64,000 bases of DNA from Marmoricola sp. OAE513 (GCF_040546585.1 NZ_JBEPOC010000001.1:1984001-2048000), one strand, 5' to 3'. Numbered from the stretch's first letter, positions 51,812-61,434 are shown. Program-made: numbers and translations. The notes: generated by a model not told the origin, from the letters alone.

Positions 51812-51812
51812 G

Positions 51813-54800
51813 CTAGCCGGCCAGCAGCGCCCGGGTGCGCTCGGCCCAGCCGGTGGCGCCGCTGGACTCGAAGACGTCCGCGGCGGCGACGAGGGCTTCG
51901 GTCCTCTGCTCCAGCTCGCCGCTGACCCGGAGGCAGTCGGCGAGCTCGAGCAGCGTGCGGGCGTGGTCGCCCACCATGCCGAGGCGGGAGTACTCCTCGG
52001 CGGCCACCCGGAGCAGTGCCGAGGCCTCGGCGCTGTCGAGCTCGCCCGCTGCTCGTCCTACCAGGGCCTGGCAGCGAGTCGTGGTGGCGGTGCCCCACGG
52101 GTGCTGCTGGTCGACGCTCAGGGTGGCGAGCCGCGCGAGCACCGCCTCGGCCTCGGTGACCCGGTCGAGGCTGACCAGTGCCGAGACGAGGTCGCCGACC
52201 ACCGGGAAGGTGCCCGGGTCTGCTACGCCCTCGTCCTCGCACCAGGACCACACGGCGCCGAGGTCGCGCGCGGCGTCGTCCAGCCGCCCGGCGAACTGGG
52301 CACCGAGGCCGCGGGCACGCAGGGCTTCGAGGCGGGCCCACCGCACCGACAACCGGTCCGCCTCGACGAGCGCCACCTCGGCCAGCCGCTCGGCCGCCTC
52401 CGGGTCCCCACGAAGCGCCGCGATCAGGGCACGCATCCGCTCGTTGTCGGCGGACTCGTGGACGTTCTCGTTGACCTCTCCCCAGAGGCCCAGCATCGCC
52501 TCGGCGGTCGTGAGGTCGCCGGCGCGCACGTGCACCTCGACCAGGTGCAGCTGGAGCTCGGACGTGTCGAGGCCGCGCCCCTCGCGGTCCGCACCGTTGA
52601 TCTCGCGCACGAGGATCTCGCGGGCCTGGGCGAGCTCGCCGCGCCAGCTGTGCTGCATGGCGCGGGCGCTGCTGATCCCGCTGGCCGTGGCCGTGCGCAG
52701 GGCAGAGACCTCGGAGTCATCGGGTTCGTCGAGGTCGATCGCCGCGCCGGTGACGGCGCGTACCCAGGCGACGCCGGCCGTCGCGGACGGATCGAGCCGG
52801 CGGGCCTCCTCGCCCCAGCGGACTGCCTCCTCCAGGTCGGTCACCCGGGCGGCGGCGGCGTACGAGGCCCGGAGCGAGAGCGCCTGGGCGCGCAGGACCA
52901 TGTCCTCGCCGCTGTCCCGCAACGCCAACGAGGCCAGCTCGTCGACCCGGTCCAGCGTCTCCACGACCCCGCTGGTCAGCATCAGCCAGGCGTGCCCGCG
53001 TGGCCCGACGGGCAGCTCGTCGATCTTCGGGAGCAGGAAGTCGGTGAGGTGCTGCGTCCACCCCGCGACGGCCAGGGCCTGTGCGTGGTTCACGATCCGC
53101 TGCGGCCGATCGGGGGAGTCGCTGGGCGTCTGCTCGAGCGCCAGCCGGGTCAGCTCGACCGCGGTCTCGAACGCGCGCCGGCTCAGCGCCTGGCCGGCGG
53201 CGTGCGCGAGCTCGGCGGCGCGGTCCTCGTCGGGCTGGTCGTGGCCGAGGCCGAGGTGGCGGGCGCGGCTGTCCGGGTTGGTGACCTGGTCGGCCAACCA
53301 CCGGTGCAGCGACCGGCGTTGGGCGGGGGTGCTCCGGTCACGGGCGAGCGCGGCGATGAGGGGGTGTCGGAACCGGACGCGACCGGTGGTCGAGTCCACG
53401 ACGAGGAGGCGGCGCCGTACGGTCGCGGCGACGGTCTCGCGGCTGGTCAGGGTGCTCAGGACGTCCTCGGTGAGGTTCTTCTCCAGCGCGACGGCAAGCG
53501 CTGCGGTGCGCTCGTCGGAGGGGACCTCGTCGACCTGGAGGCCGAGCAGCTCCTCGACATCCGTCGGGACGCCGAGCGGCTGACCCTTCTCCGGCAGGCC
53601 GCGCTCGCGCAGCACCTGGGCGAGCTCGTGGATGAACAGCGCGTTCCCACCGGACTGCTCGTGCACCAGGCGGACCACGCGGGCCGGGGCCTGCACCTCC
53701 AAGGACCGCAGCAGCTGGGCGGTCGCGTCGGCGTCCAGCGGTGCGACCACGACGTCACGCCGTACGGCTGCCGGGAAGGCCTGCTCGAGGGCGGTGCGGT
53801 CGTGCCCGTCGCGGCGGGCCAGCAGGAACCTGACCCGATTGCGGTCGACGCGGCGGGAGGCGAAGGTCAGCGCCTCCGCCGACTCGGCGTCCATCCACTG
53901 CACGTCGTCGACGGCGACGAGCAGGGGAGCCTCGCGCGCGAGCTCGTCGAGCGCGGCGGCGAGACCGAGAGCAATGGCGTGCATGTCGGGCTCGCTCGTC
54001 CCGTCGGTACGCACGAGCGCCCCGCTGAGCGCCTCGCGCTGCCGCTCGGGCAGCTCGGTGAGCCGGTCGAGGTCGACCCCGTCGAGCAGGTCGGCCAGCA
54101 CCGAGAAGGAGTAGCGCACCTCCTCCTCGCCGGGACGGGCCTGCACGACCTGGTCGCGTGGCGCCTGCGCCCGACCCGATTCCCACAGGGCCGTCTTGCC
54201 GATTCCCGGTGGTCCGGTGATCACCAACGCACCGTGCCCCGTTGCGACGAACTCCGTCAGCGCAGCCACCTCGTCGTCGCGACCGAAGAGCAGCGGTACG
54301 TCGGCACCGGCGGTCGCCGCGCCCGTCAGGCCGCGCTCCGGTGCGGTCGCCGGCTCGGTCCAGACGCGACGCACCTCGCCGCCGAGCGCGGGGTCCTGCT
54401 CGAGGATCCGGCGCTGCAGGTCCACGGCGCCCGGTCCGGGGTCGATGCCGAGCTCGTCGCGCAGGGCGGTGCGCAACCGCGTGTAGGTGGAGAGTGCGTC
54501 GGCCTGACGGCCGGCCCGGTACGCGCTCAGCATCACGAGCTCGTAGGGGCGCTCGCGCAGCGGGTCGACGGCGATCAGAGCCTCGGCCCGCTCGTTGGCC
54601 TCGACCCAGCCGGTCGGGTCGGGCAGCGTCAGCAACGACTCGGCGAGACTCTCGACAGCAGTGGCGCGCAGGGCGTCGAGGCGCTGCCGCTCGGCGGTGA
54701 CGAGGTGGTCGCTGACGTCGTCGAAAGCCCGGTCCCCGCGCCAGAGGGCGAGCGCGGTGCGCAGCACCTCGATGCTCTCGGAGGCCTGCGCCGGTTCGAG

Positions 54801-55133
54801 CGCGCGAGCGCTGCGCACCAGGTCGGCGAAGGCGACGGCGTCGACGGCGGTGCCGGGTCGGAGCCGGTAGCCGACCTCGGAGGTCTCGACCTGGTCCTCG
54901 CCGAGGCTGCGTCGCAACCGGGCCACGACGGTGTGGACGACGGCGGGCGCGAGCTCGGCTGCATCGTCTCCCCAGACGCCTTCGAGAAGCACCGAGGCGT
55001 CGACCGCGTTCGGGTGCCGCAGGAGCAGCATCGCCAGGAGGTCCCGTGGCCGCTGCCCGCGCGGGGTCAGCACCGCAGTCCCGTCGGTCACGCGGAGCGC
55101 GCCGAGTACGCCGTACTCCACCCGGCCATGCAA
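51813..55133 (-). CDS. Large SARP/BTAD regulator with AAA ATPase and TPR-like repeats
   Basis: 1106 residues. An OmpR-type winged helix (MHGRVEYGVLGALRVTDGTAVLTPRGQRPRDLLAMLLLRHPNAVDASVLLEGVWGDD..) is at 1-100, a BTAD helical domain at 100-250. An AAA/STAND-type ATPase follows: Walker A VITGPPGIGKTALWES near 315, DDVQWMD near 440 and a LFIHELAQ segment. The last ~450 residues are TPR-like helices. This is the MalT/AfsR-like architecture of actinobacterial activators with ATP- and ligand-dependent assembly. It is convergent with the MerR gene and divergent from the MoxR/VWA operon; targets unknown. Confidence 0.85.
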   Translation of the reverse strand: MHGRVEYGVLGALRVTDGTAVLTPRGQRPRDLLAMLLLRHPNAVDASVLLEGVWGDDAAELAPAVVHTVVARLRRSLGEDQVETSEVGYRLRPGTAVDAVAFADLVRSARALEPAQASESIEVLRTALALWRGDRAFDDVSDHLVTAERQRLDALRATAVESLAESLLTLPDPTGWVEANERAEALIAVDPLRERPYELVMLSAYRAGRQADALSTYTRLRTALRDELGIDPGPGAVDLQRRILEQDPALGGEVRRVWTEPATAPERGLTGAATAGADVPLLFGRDDEVAALTEFVATGHGALVITGPPGIGKTALWESGRAQAPRDQVVQARPGEEEVRYSFSVLADLLDGVDLDRLTELPERQREALSGALVRTDGTSEPDMHAIALGLAAALDELAREAPLLVAVDDVQWMDAESAEALTFASRRVDRNRVRFLLARRDGHDRTALEQAFPAAVRRDVVVAPLDADATAQLLRSLEVQAPARVVRLVHEQSGGNALFIHELAQVLRERGLPEKGQPLGVPTDVEELLGLQVDEVPSDERTAALAVALEKNLTEDVLSTLTSRETVAATVRRRLLVVDSTTGRVRFRHPLIAALARDRSTPAQRRSLHRWLADQVTNPDSRARHLGLGHDQPDEDRAAELAHAAGQALSRRAFETAVELTRLALEQTPSDSPDRPQRIVNHAQALAVAGWTQHLTDFLLPKIDELPVGPRGHAWLMLTSGVVETLDRVDELASLALRDSGEDMVLRAQALSLRASYAAAARVTDLEEAVRWGEEARRLDPSATAGVAWVRAVTGAAIDLDEPDDSEVSALRTATASGISSARAMQHSWRGELAQAREILVREINGADREGRGLDTSELQLHLVEVHVRAGDLTTAEAMLGLWGEVNENVHESADNERMRALIAALRGDPEAAERLAEVALVEADRLSVRWARLEALRARGLGAQFAGRLDDAARDLGAVWSWCEDEGVADPGTFPVVGDLVSALVSLDRVTEAEAVLARLATLSVDQQHPWGTATTTRCQALVGRAAGELDSAEASALLRVAAEEYSRLGMVGDHARTLLELADCLRVSGELEQRTEALVAAADVFESSGATGWAERTRALLAG

Positions 55134-55213
55134 CCACGCACCCGGTGGGACCAGCGAACGAATAGGTGACCCGCGCCACGGACGGGACGGCGACCGCAGG
55201 GCATGATGAGCCG

Positions 55214-56080
55214 GTGACTTGGTTCGACTCCGCGGCGGATGCCGAGAAGCTGCTCGCTGCTGCGGGCTACCTGGCCGACCCGGCGACGGCGACGACGACC
55301 TACCTGGCGGGAGCGCTCGAGAAGCCGCTGCTGGTGGAGGGGCCGGCCGGGGTCGGCAAGACCGAGCTCGCGAAGGCGATCGCCAAGGCGACGGGCTCCG
55401 AGCTGATCCGGCTGCAGTGCTACGAGGGTCTCGACGAGGCCCGCGCGCTGTACGAGTGGAACTACAAGAAGCAGCTGCTGCGCATCCAGGCCGCCAACGG
55501 CGACCAGAGCTGGTCCGAGACGCACGACGACATCTTCGCCGAGGAGTTCCTGCTCTCTCGGCCGCTGCTGACCGCGATCCGCAAGGAGACCTCGACGGTC
55601 CTGCTCATCGACGAGGTCGACAAGACCGACGTCGAGGTCGAGGGACTGCTGCTCGAGGTGCTCAGCGACTTCCAGGTGACGATCCCCGAGCTCGGCACCA
55701 TCTCGGCCGTTCGTCGTCCGATGGTGCTGCTCACCTCGAACGCGACCCGCGAGCTGTCCGAGGCGGTCCGTCGCCGCTGTCTCTACCTGCACATCGACTA
55801 CCCGGACGCCGAGCGCGAGCACGCGATCCTCGTGGGCCAGGTCCCGGGCATCGAGGACAAGCTGGCTCGCCAGATCGTCGACACCGTCACCCGGCTGCGT
55901 GCGCTCGAGCTGCGCAAGGCGCCGTCGATCGCCGAGTCGGTCGACTGGGCGCGCACGCTCGTGGCCCTCGGCACCGGCACGCTCGACCCGGCCACCATCG
56001 ACGCCACGCTCGGCGTGGTGCTCAAGCACACCAGCGACATCGACCGGGCAGTCCGCGAGCTCAAGCTCCGCCTGGCCTGA
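55214..56080 (+). CDS. MoxR-family AAA+ ATPase
   Basis: 288 residues. LVEGPAGVGKTELAKAIAKAT is Walker A (residues ~42-50), LLIDEVDKTD Walker B near 132, PMVLLTSNATRELSEAVRRRCLYLHIDYP holds sensor 1 and the Arg finger of the MoxR group. MoxR ATPases act as chaperones for von Willebrand A partners. The GTG at 55214 is chosen as the start of the recognisable domain; GTG 55166 would add 16 residues and cannot be excluded. The next gene (VWA) begins 2 nt after the stop, so they form one unit. Confidence 0.85.
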   Translation: MTWFDSAADAEKLLAAAGYLADPATATTTYLAGALEKPLLVEGPAGVGKTELAKAIAKATGSELIRLQCYEGLDEARALYEWNYKKQLLRIQAANGDQSWSETHDDIFAEEFLLSRPLLTAIRKETSTVLLIDEVDKTDVEVEGLLLEVLSDFQVTIPELGTISAVRRPMVLLTSNATRELSEAVRRRCLYLHIDYPDAEREHAILVGQVPGIEDKLARQIVDTVTRLRALELRKAPSIAESVDWARTLVALGTGTLDPATIDATLGVVLKHTSDIDRAVRELKLRLA

Positions 56081-56082
56081 GC

Positions 56083-57489
56083 ATGGCGCTGCTCGACCGG
56101 CACATCGCGTTCCTGGAGGCTCTGCGCACGGCAGGTCTCCCGGTCTCGCTGTCCGAAGGCCTCGACGCCGCGGACGCCGTGTTGACCCTCGGCCTCGACG
56201 ACCGCGAGCTGGTCCGCGCCGCGTACGCCGCCACCCTGGTCAAGAAGCAGCCGCACCGAGCCGGCTTCGACCACGTCTTCGACCTCTACTTCCCGGCGCT
56301 GGTCGGTGACCCCACGCGGGTGACGGACGAGTCGGTCGTCGAGCTTGCCGAGACGCCGGAAGACATCTCGGCAAGCTCGATGACCGGAGCCGGCGACGGG
56401 CCCGCCGACCTCGCCGAGTTCCGCGACGCCCTGGTCAACGCCCTCGGCATGGGCGACCCGGACGCGCTGCAGATGCTGGCCCGCGACGCCGTCCAGCGGT
56501 TCGGCCTGATCCGCGGGCGCGGCCCGGGCGAGCAGCGCTGGTCGTCGTACAACGTGATGAACCGGGTGTCTCCGTACGAGCTCGTCGAGCGCGTCCTCCA
56601 GGGACTCATGGCCGACCTCGACACCGACCCGACGATGCGTACGCTGGTGCAGGCGCAGGTCGACGCCTTCGAGGCGATGGTCGACGCGGAGGTACGCCGC
56701 CGCGCGGCCGAGGTCCGCGGCCCCGAGCACGTCGCCAAGTACACCGTGCGCAAGAGCATCGACCAGATCGACTTCACCTCCGCCCGCAAGAGCGACCTCG
56801 AGGCGATGCGCCGCGAGATCGGCCCGCTCGCGCGCCGACTGGCCACCCGGATCAACAAGCACAAGGCGTCGCGGCAACGTGGTCAGCTCGACTTCCGGCG
56901 TACCGTCCGGGCGTCGATCTCCTCGGGGGGCGTGCCGCTGGAGACCCACCACAAGCCGCGCCGACCCAGCCGCACCGACCTGGTCGTGCTCTGCGACGTC
57001 AGCGGGTCGGTGGCGAACTTCGCCAACTTCACCCTGATGCTGGTCTTCGCGCTGCGCGAGCAGTTCAACCGGGTGCGCGCGTTCACGTTCGTCGACGAGA
57101 TCCACGAGGTCAGCGACCGCTTCCACCCCGGCGCCGACCCGATCGAGACGATGGCGTCGCTGGCTGCGAGTGCGCAGTACGCCAGCCTGTGGGGCCGGAC
57201 GAACTACGGCCGCGCGTTCACCCGCTTCCAGGAGCTGCACGGCGACGCGCTCGGTCCGAAGACGAACCTGCTCATCCTCGGCGACGCCCGCTCGAACTAC
57301 TCCGACCTCGCGATGCCGGTGATCAAGGACATGGTCCACGAGGCCCGGAACACCTGGTGGCTCAACCCGGAGTCGCCCCGGCACTGGAACACCGGCGACT
57401 CCGCTGCGCAGGAGTACGCGAAGATCCTGAACATGGTCGAGTGCCGCAACCTCACGCAGCTGGGAGACTTCATCCACGACCTGGCCTGA
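56083..57489 (+). CDS. VWA-domain protein of the CoxE type
   Basis: 468 residues. The N-terminal half is helical (IAFLEALRTAGLPVSLSEGLDAADAV). The C-terminal VWA domain starts with VVLCDVSGSVANFANF (MIDAS DxSxS near 304), GRTNYGRAF supplies the Thr and LILGDARSNY the Asp, so a metal-ion-binding adhesion-type site is intact. Such CoxE-like proteins work with the MoxR ATPase encoded upstream in enzyme maturation. A family A repeat pair is inserted in frame at residues ~84-101 (SVVELAETPEDISASSM). Start ATG 56083, 2 nt after the MoxR stop. Confidence 0.85.
   Translation: MALLDRHIAFLEALRTAGLPVSLSEGLDAADAVLTLGLDDRELVRAAYAATLVKKQPHRAGFDHVFDLYFPALVGDPTRVTDESVVELAETPEDISASSMTGAGDGPADLAEFRDALVNALGMGDPDALQMLARDAVQRFGLIRGRGPGEQRWSSYNVMNRVSPYELVERVLQGLMADLDTDPTMRTLVQAQVDAFEAMVDAEVRRRAAEVRGPEHVAKYTVRKSIDQIDFTSARKSDLEAMRREIGPLARRLATRINKHKASRQRGQLDFRRTVRASISSGGVPLETHHKPRRPSRTDLVVLCDVSGSVANFANFTLMLVFALREQFNRVRAFTFVDEIHEVSDRFHPGADPIETMASLAASAQYASLWGRTNYGRAFTRFQELHGDALGPKTNLLILGDARSNYSDLAMPVIKDMVHEARNTWWLNPESPRHWNTGDSAAQEYAKILNMVECRNLTQLGDFIHDLA
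56334..56385. repeat. Family A inverted pair inside the VWA gene
   Basis: GGTCGTCGAGCTTGCCGAGACG at 56334-56355 faces CATCTCGGCAAGCTCGATGACC at 56364-56385 across 8 nt. The pair keeps the reading frame and encodes about 18 extra residues in the VWA protein. Confidence 0.75.
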
Positions 57490-57575
57490 TGGCTGGATTG
57501 TGGGATCTCCCCCAAACGCGCAACAACTGCCCGGTAGAGTGATCGATCCCCGTTCCGCTCTGACAAGGACCGAAG

Positions 57576-59714
57576 TTGAACGAAGACGTCGCCGCTCGCG
57601 AGATCGCGCGCGAGCAGGAATTCGTCGACACGGTCTACCGCCAGCTGGCGGACTCGGCCCGGTCGGCCGAACAGCTCGCGGCGGAAGGTCGCGCCCGGGG
57701 TCAGCTCGGTCACGAGGGCGGCCTGGTCGAGCGTGACGCCATGCTCTTCCAGGCGGCGAAGAGGATCGCGACGTTGGACGCGGCCCACGAAGGCCTCGTC
57801 TTCGGGCGTCTCGACATGCGTGACGAGGTCGACCCGGAGCCGCGCTACGTCGGCCGGATCGGGTTGCGCGACAACAACCACGACATCCTGCTGATCGACT
57901 GGCGGGCCCCCGCGTCGGCTGTGTTCTACCAAGCAACCCCGGCCGAGCCGAAGGGCGTGATCCGCCGACGGATCCTGCGCAGCCTCGGTGAGACCGTCGT
58001 CGGCGTCGAGGACGACCTGCTCGATCCCGAGGCCGACGCGGAGTCGTCGAAGGACCTGCCGATCGTCGGCGAGGGCGCGCTGATGGCGCAGCTCTCCCGC
58101 GCGCGTGACCGGTCGATGCACTCGATCGTCGCCACCATCCAGGCCGAGCAGGACAAGGCGATCCGCGCTCCGGAGAAGGGCGTCGTGCTCATCACCGGCG
58201 GCCCGGGCACCGGCAAGACAGTCGTCGCGCTGCACCGCGCCGCGTTCCTCCTGTACGGCGATCGGCGACGCTACGAGACCGGCGGCGTCCTGGTGGTCGG
58301 TCCCTCCGGGGTCTTCATGCGCTACATCGAGCGCGTGCTCCCGTCCCTCGGCGAGACCGCGGTGGCGCTGCGCTCGCTCGGTGACGTCGTCGACGGTCTC
58401 AAGGCCACCCGGCGCGACGACCCCCGGGTCGCCGAGGTCAAGGGCGCCGTCGAGATGGCCGAGCTGCTGCGCCGTACCTCGCGCCAGTCCGTGCCCGGCG
58501 GGCCCCGTGAGTTCCGGGTGTTCTACCGCGACGACGTGCTCCACCTCGGGCCGCGCGAGCTCGGGCAGGTGCGACGTCAGCTGCTCTCGATGGGCCCGCG
58601 CAACCGGTCGACCACCAAGGTCGCCTCGACCCTGATCGACCACCTCTGGCGTCAGGTGAAGTCCGAGCGTGCGCGCGAGCGCACCAAGGAGGACTTCGCC
58701 GACGAGATGCGCACCAGCGACGCGTTCCTCGACTTCGCCGCATCCTGGTGGCCGGTGCTCGACGCCGCCACCGTGCTCGGCTGGCTGGGTGACCACGACG
58801 TGCTGACCCGCGTCGCCGAGGGCGTGCTGGACGACGAGGCCGTGCGCCTGCTCGCGAAGTCCTGGGGCGAGGACCTCTCGGTCGACGACATCCCGCTGGT
58901 CGACGAGCTGCGCTACCTGCTCGGCGATCCGCCGCTGGTCAACGACGCCGAGGAGGACCCGCTGGAGCTGGCCGACTCGTCGCTCTCCGAGCTGACCCTG
59001 GCGACCGAGAAGGAGTGGGGCGGCCAGCGCACCTGGAGCCCGCCGACGAACCGGGTCGAGGACGACGGCTACGCCCACGTGCTCATCGACGAGGCCCAGG
59101 ACCTGACGCCGATGCAGTGGCGCATGGTCGGGCGCCGCGGACGCACCGCCACCTGGACGATCGTCGGCGACCCTGCGCAGTCCTCGTGGCCGGTGCCCGC
59201 CGAGGCCACCAAGGCCCGCGCCGAAGCGCTCGGGACGAAGGCGCAGCACGAGTTCCACCTCTCCACGAACTACCGCAACTCCTCGGAGATCTACGCCTTC
59301 GCCGCTCGGTACGCCGAGCGCGTCGGCCTGGACGCCGACCTGCCGAACGCGGTCCGCTCGACCGGCGTCGAGCCGAGCGAGGTCGTCGACGCCGACCTCG
59401 AGGGCGCGACCCGGCGTGCGCTCGCCGATCTGGTCGGCGCGGTCAACGGCACGGTGGGCATCGTCGTCCCGGTGGCGCGCCGGGCCGAGGTCAGCAGGTG
59501 GGTCGCCGGATGGTCCGAGGTCGACGGCATGACCGAGGGCGAGGACGCTCGCGTCGTCGTGCTCACCGGCCTCGACACCAAGGGCCTGGAGTTCGACGGC
59601 ATCGTCGTGGTCGAGCCCGCCGAGATCGAGTCGGAGTCGCCCACCGGTACGGCGACCCTGTACGTCGTCTACACCCGCGCCACCCAGCAGATGGTCACCG
59701 TCTCCTCCTCCTGA
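57576..59714 (+). CDS. HelD/HelR-like superfamily 1 helicase (RNA polymerase recycling)
   Basis: 712 residues. N-terminal coiled-coil-like AAREIAREQEFVDTVYRQLADSARSAEQLAAEGRARGQLG, YVGRIGLRDNNHDILLIDWRAPASAVFYQA, Walker A LITGGPGTGKTVVALHRAAFLL near 207, Walker B HVLIDEAQDLTPMQWRMVG near 503, TIVGDPAQSSW and TGLDTKGLEFDGIVVVEP near 665. The N-terminal helical arm and the RAP motif place it with HelD/HelR rather than UvrD repair helicases; Streptomyces HelR displaces rifamycin from RNA polymerase. Start TTG 57576 with AAGGA upstream. No rifamycin-associated element is seen. Confidence 0.82.
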   Translation: MNEDVAAREIAREQEFVDTVYRQLADSARSAEQLAAEGRARGQLGHEGGLVERDAMLFQAAKRIATLDAAHEGLVFGRLDMRDEVDPEPRYVGRIGLRDNNHDILLIDWRAPASAVFYQATPAEPKGVIRRRILRSLGETVVGVEDDLLDPEADAESSKDLPIVGEGALMAQLSRARDRSMHSIVATIQAEQDKAIRAPEKGVVLITGGPGTGKTVVALHRAAFLLYGDRRRYETGGVLVVGPSGVFMRYIERVLPSLGETAVALRSLGDVVDGLKATRRDDPRVAEVKGAVEMAELLRRTSRQSVPGGPREFRVFYRDDVLHLGPRELGQVRRQLLSMGPRNRSTTKVASTLIDHLWRQVKSERARERTKEDFADEMRTSDAFLDFAASWWPVLDAATVLGWLGDHDVLTRVAEGVLDDEAVRLLAKSWGEDLSVDDIPLVDELRYLLGDPPLVNDAEEDPLELADSSLSELTLATEKEWGGQRTWSPPTNRVEDDGYAHVLIDEAQDLTPMQWRMVGRRGRTATWTIVGDPAQSSWPVPAEATKARAEALGTKAQHEFHLSTNYRNSSEIYAFAARYAERVGLDADLPNAVRSTGVEPSEVVDADLEGATRRALADLVGAVNGTVGIVVPVARRAEVSRWVAGWSEVDGMTEGEDARVVVLTGLDTKGLEFDGIVVVEPAEIESESPTGTATLYVVYTRATQQMVTVSSS

Positions 59715-59889
59715 CCCGGCACCAATGTGCAGGTCTCTCCCGCCGACCCGGCACCAATGTGCAGGTCTCTCCCGCCGACCCGGCATGGATGTGCGGGTGC
59801 ACCTGCACATCCATGCCGGCTCGCCACCCAGCACCTGCACATCCCTGCCGGGTCGGCGCCCAACAGGTGCACATCCTTGCCGGGTCGGC
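59713..59889. repeat. Intergenic array of direct and inverted repeats
   Basis: Between the helicase and zwf. A 32-nt unit (GACCCGGCACCAATGTGC...) occurs twice in direct order at 59713-59744 and 59745-59776, then a variant GACCCGGCATGGATGTGC at 59777. Inverted copies with GCACATCCATGCCGG (from 59805), GCACATCCCTGCCGG (from 59836) and GCACATCCTTGCCGG (from 59869) follow. The centre 59777-59822 is a near-perfect palindrome that may end the helicase transcript. Confidence 0.75.
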
Positions 59890-59916
59890 GTTAACGGGGT
59901 GGCAACAACGTCGGAG

Positions 59917-59922
59917 TAGCCT
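59917..59922 (+). promoter_or_regulatory. -10 box TAGCCT of zwf (leaderless)
   Basis: TAGCCT ends 6 nt before the ATG at 59929, after the repeat array. Confidence 0.5.
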
Positions 59923-59928
59923 CGAGAC

Positions 59929-61377
59929 ATGGACCACCCGCACGTCATCGTCCTGTTCGGGGCCACCGGGGACCTCGCTCGACGCAAGCTCCTGCCCGGC
60001 CTGCTCCGGTTGTTCGAGGCCGGTCTTCTGCGGGACGCGCGCATCATCGGGACCTCGCTGGAGGAGCTCGACACCGAGCGGTTCGTGAAGTTCGCGCGTG
60101 ACGCCTGCGAGGAGTTCGGCAAGGGCGACCTGACCGACGCCCGGTGGGACCGGTTCGCCCCGATGCTCACCTACGTCCCGCAGTCCTCGGGGCCCGAGAC
60201 CCTCGCCGAGACGGTGTCGTGGGCCGAGGCGCAGCTGGCCACGGCGGTCGGCATCATCGCCACCGACATCCGTCGGCTGCACTACCTGAGCGTGCCGCCG
60301 AAGGCCGCGCTCGACGTGATCCGCCAGCTCGACGAGGCCGGCCTGGTCGAGCGCTCGCGGATCATCATGGAGAAGCCGTTCGGTACCGACCTGGTCTCCG
60401 CGAAGCTGCTCAACGACCGGGTGCACCAGGTCTTCGACGAGAGCCAGGTCTTCCGGATCGACCACTTCCTCGGCAAGGAGGCCGCGCAGAACATCCTGGC
60501 GTTCCGGTTCGCCAACGGTCTGTTCGAACCGATCTGGAACCGCAACTTTATCGACCACGTGCAGATCGACGTCCCCGAGATGCTCGGGCTAGAGGGGCGG
60601 ACCGCGTTCTACGAGTCGACCGGTGCGTACCGCGACATGGTCGTCACCCACCTGATGCAGGTGCTGGCGTTCATGGCGATGGAGCCGCCGACCTCGCTCG
60701 CGCCCGGGCCGATCAGCGACGAGAAGAACAAGGTGTTCCGCTCGATGCGCCCGCTGGAGCCGAGCAACGTCGTCCGGGGCCAGTACGCCGGCTACCGCGG
60801 CAAGGAGGCCGTCGCCGACGACTCCGACACCGAGACGTTCATCGCGCTCAAGGTCGAGATCGACAACTGGCGCTGGGCGGGCGTGCCGTTCTTCCTGCGC
60901 ACCGGCAAGAAGATGGCCGAGGGTGCCCGGATCATCTCGATCGCGTTCAAGGAGCCGCCGCTGACGATGTTCCCCGCGGGCTCGAACGCCGGCACCCACG
61001 GTCCCGACCACCTGACCTTCGACCTCGCCGACCAGTCGAAGATGTCGCTCTCCTTCTACGGCAAGCGCCCGGGGCCGGGTATGAAGCTCGAGAAGCTCTC
61101 GATGCAGTTCGCCACGAACGAGACCGACAGCAGCTCCTCGGTCCTCGAGGCCTACGAACGGCTGATCTACGACGCGATGCGGGGCGACCACACGCTGTTC
61201 ACCACGGCGGACGGCGTCGAGACGCTCTGGGAGAAGTCCCAGCCGCTGCTCGACGACCCGCCGCCGGTGCGCACGTACTCGGCCGGTTCCTGGGGGCCGA
61301 ACGCGATCCACCAGCTGATCGCCCCGCACGCGTGGCGGTTGCCGTTCGAGCGCAGCTGGCGGGAGAAGCCGCGTTAG
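59929..61377 (+). CDS. zwf: Glucose-6-phosphate 1-dehydrogenase
   Basis: 482-residue enzyme of the oxidative pentose-phosphate route, making 6-phosphogluconolactone and NADPH. VIVLFGATGDLARRKLLPGLLRL is the nucleotide-binding N terminus; RIDHFLGKEAAQN near 175 the substrate/catalytic motif; FANGLFEPIWNRNFIDHVQI and FFLRTGKKM follow in order. Length fits the family. The ATG start agrees with a leaderless -10 box. No 6-phosphogluconate dehydrogenase or opcA neighbour is present, so this may be an additional zwf copy (inference). A GDPD lipoprotein gene follows 57 nt later. Confidence 0.95.
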   Translation: MDHPHVIVLFGATGDLARRKLLPGLLRLFEAGLLRDARIIGTSLEELDTERFVKFARDACEEFGKGDLTDARWDRFAPMLTYVPQSSGPETLAETVSWAEAQLATAVGIIATDIRRLHYLSVPPKAALDVIRQLDEAGLVERSRIIMEKPFGTDLVSAKLLNDRVHQVFDESQVFRIDHFLGKEAAQNILAFRFANGLFEPIWNRNFIDHVQIDVPEMLGLEGRTAFYESTGAYRDMVVTHLMQVLAFMAMEPPTSLAPGPISDEKNKVFRSMRPLEPSNVVRGQYAGYRGKEAVADDSDTETFIALKVEIDNWRWAGVPFFLRTGKKMAEGARIISIAFKEPPLTMFPAGSNAGTHGPDHLTFDLADQSKMSLSFYGKRPGPGMKLEKLSMQFATNETDSSSSVLEAYERLIYDAMRGDHTLFTTADGVETLWEKSQPLLDDPPPVRTYSAGSWGPNAIHQLIAPHAWRLPFERSWREKPR

Positions 61378-61434
61378 GACGTTCTTAACCCCCTGCGAGC
61401 ACGGTCTTTACCGGGCGTGGGGCAGGCTCGAAGA

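Noticed and set aside
55166-55214. GTG 55166 as MoxR start
   Set aside because: Adds 16 residues without family match; GTG 55214 is nearer the domain. Not excluded.
57500-57575. Rifamycin-associated element upstream of the HelR-like gene
   Set aside because: Searched by eye for the known GC-rich inverted repeat of rif-inducible promoters; none is present.
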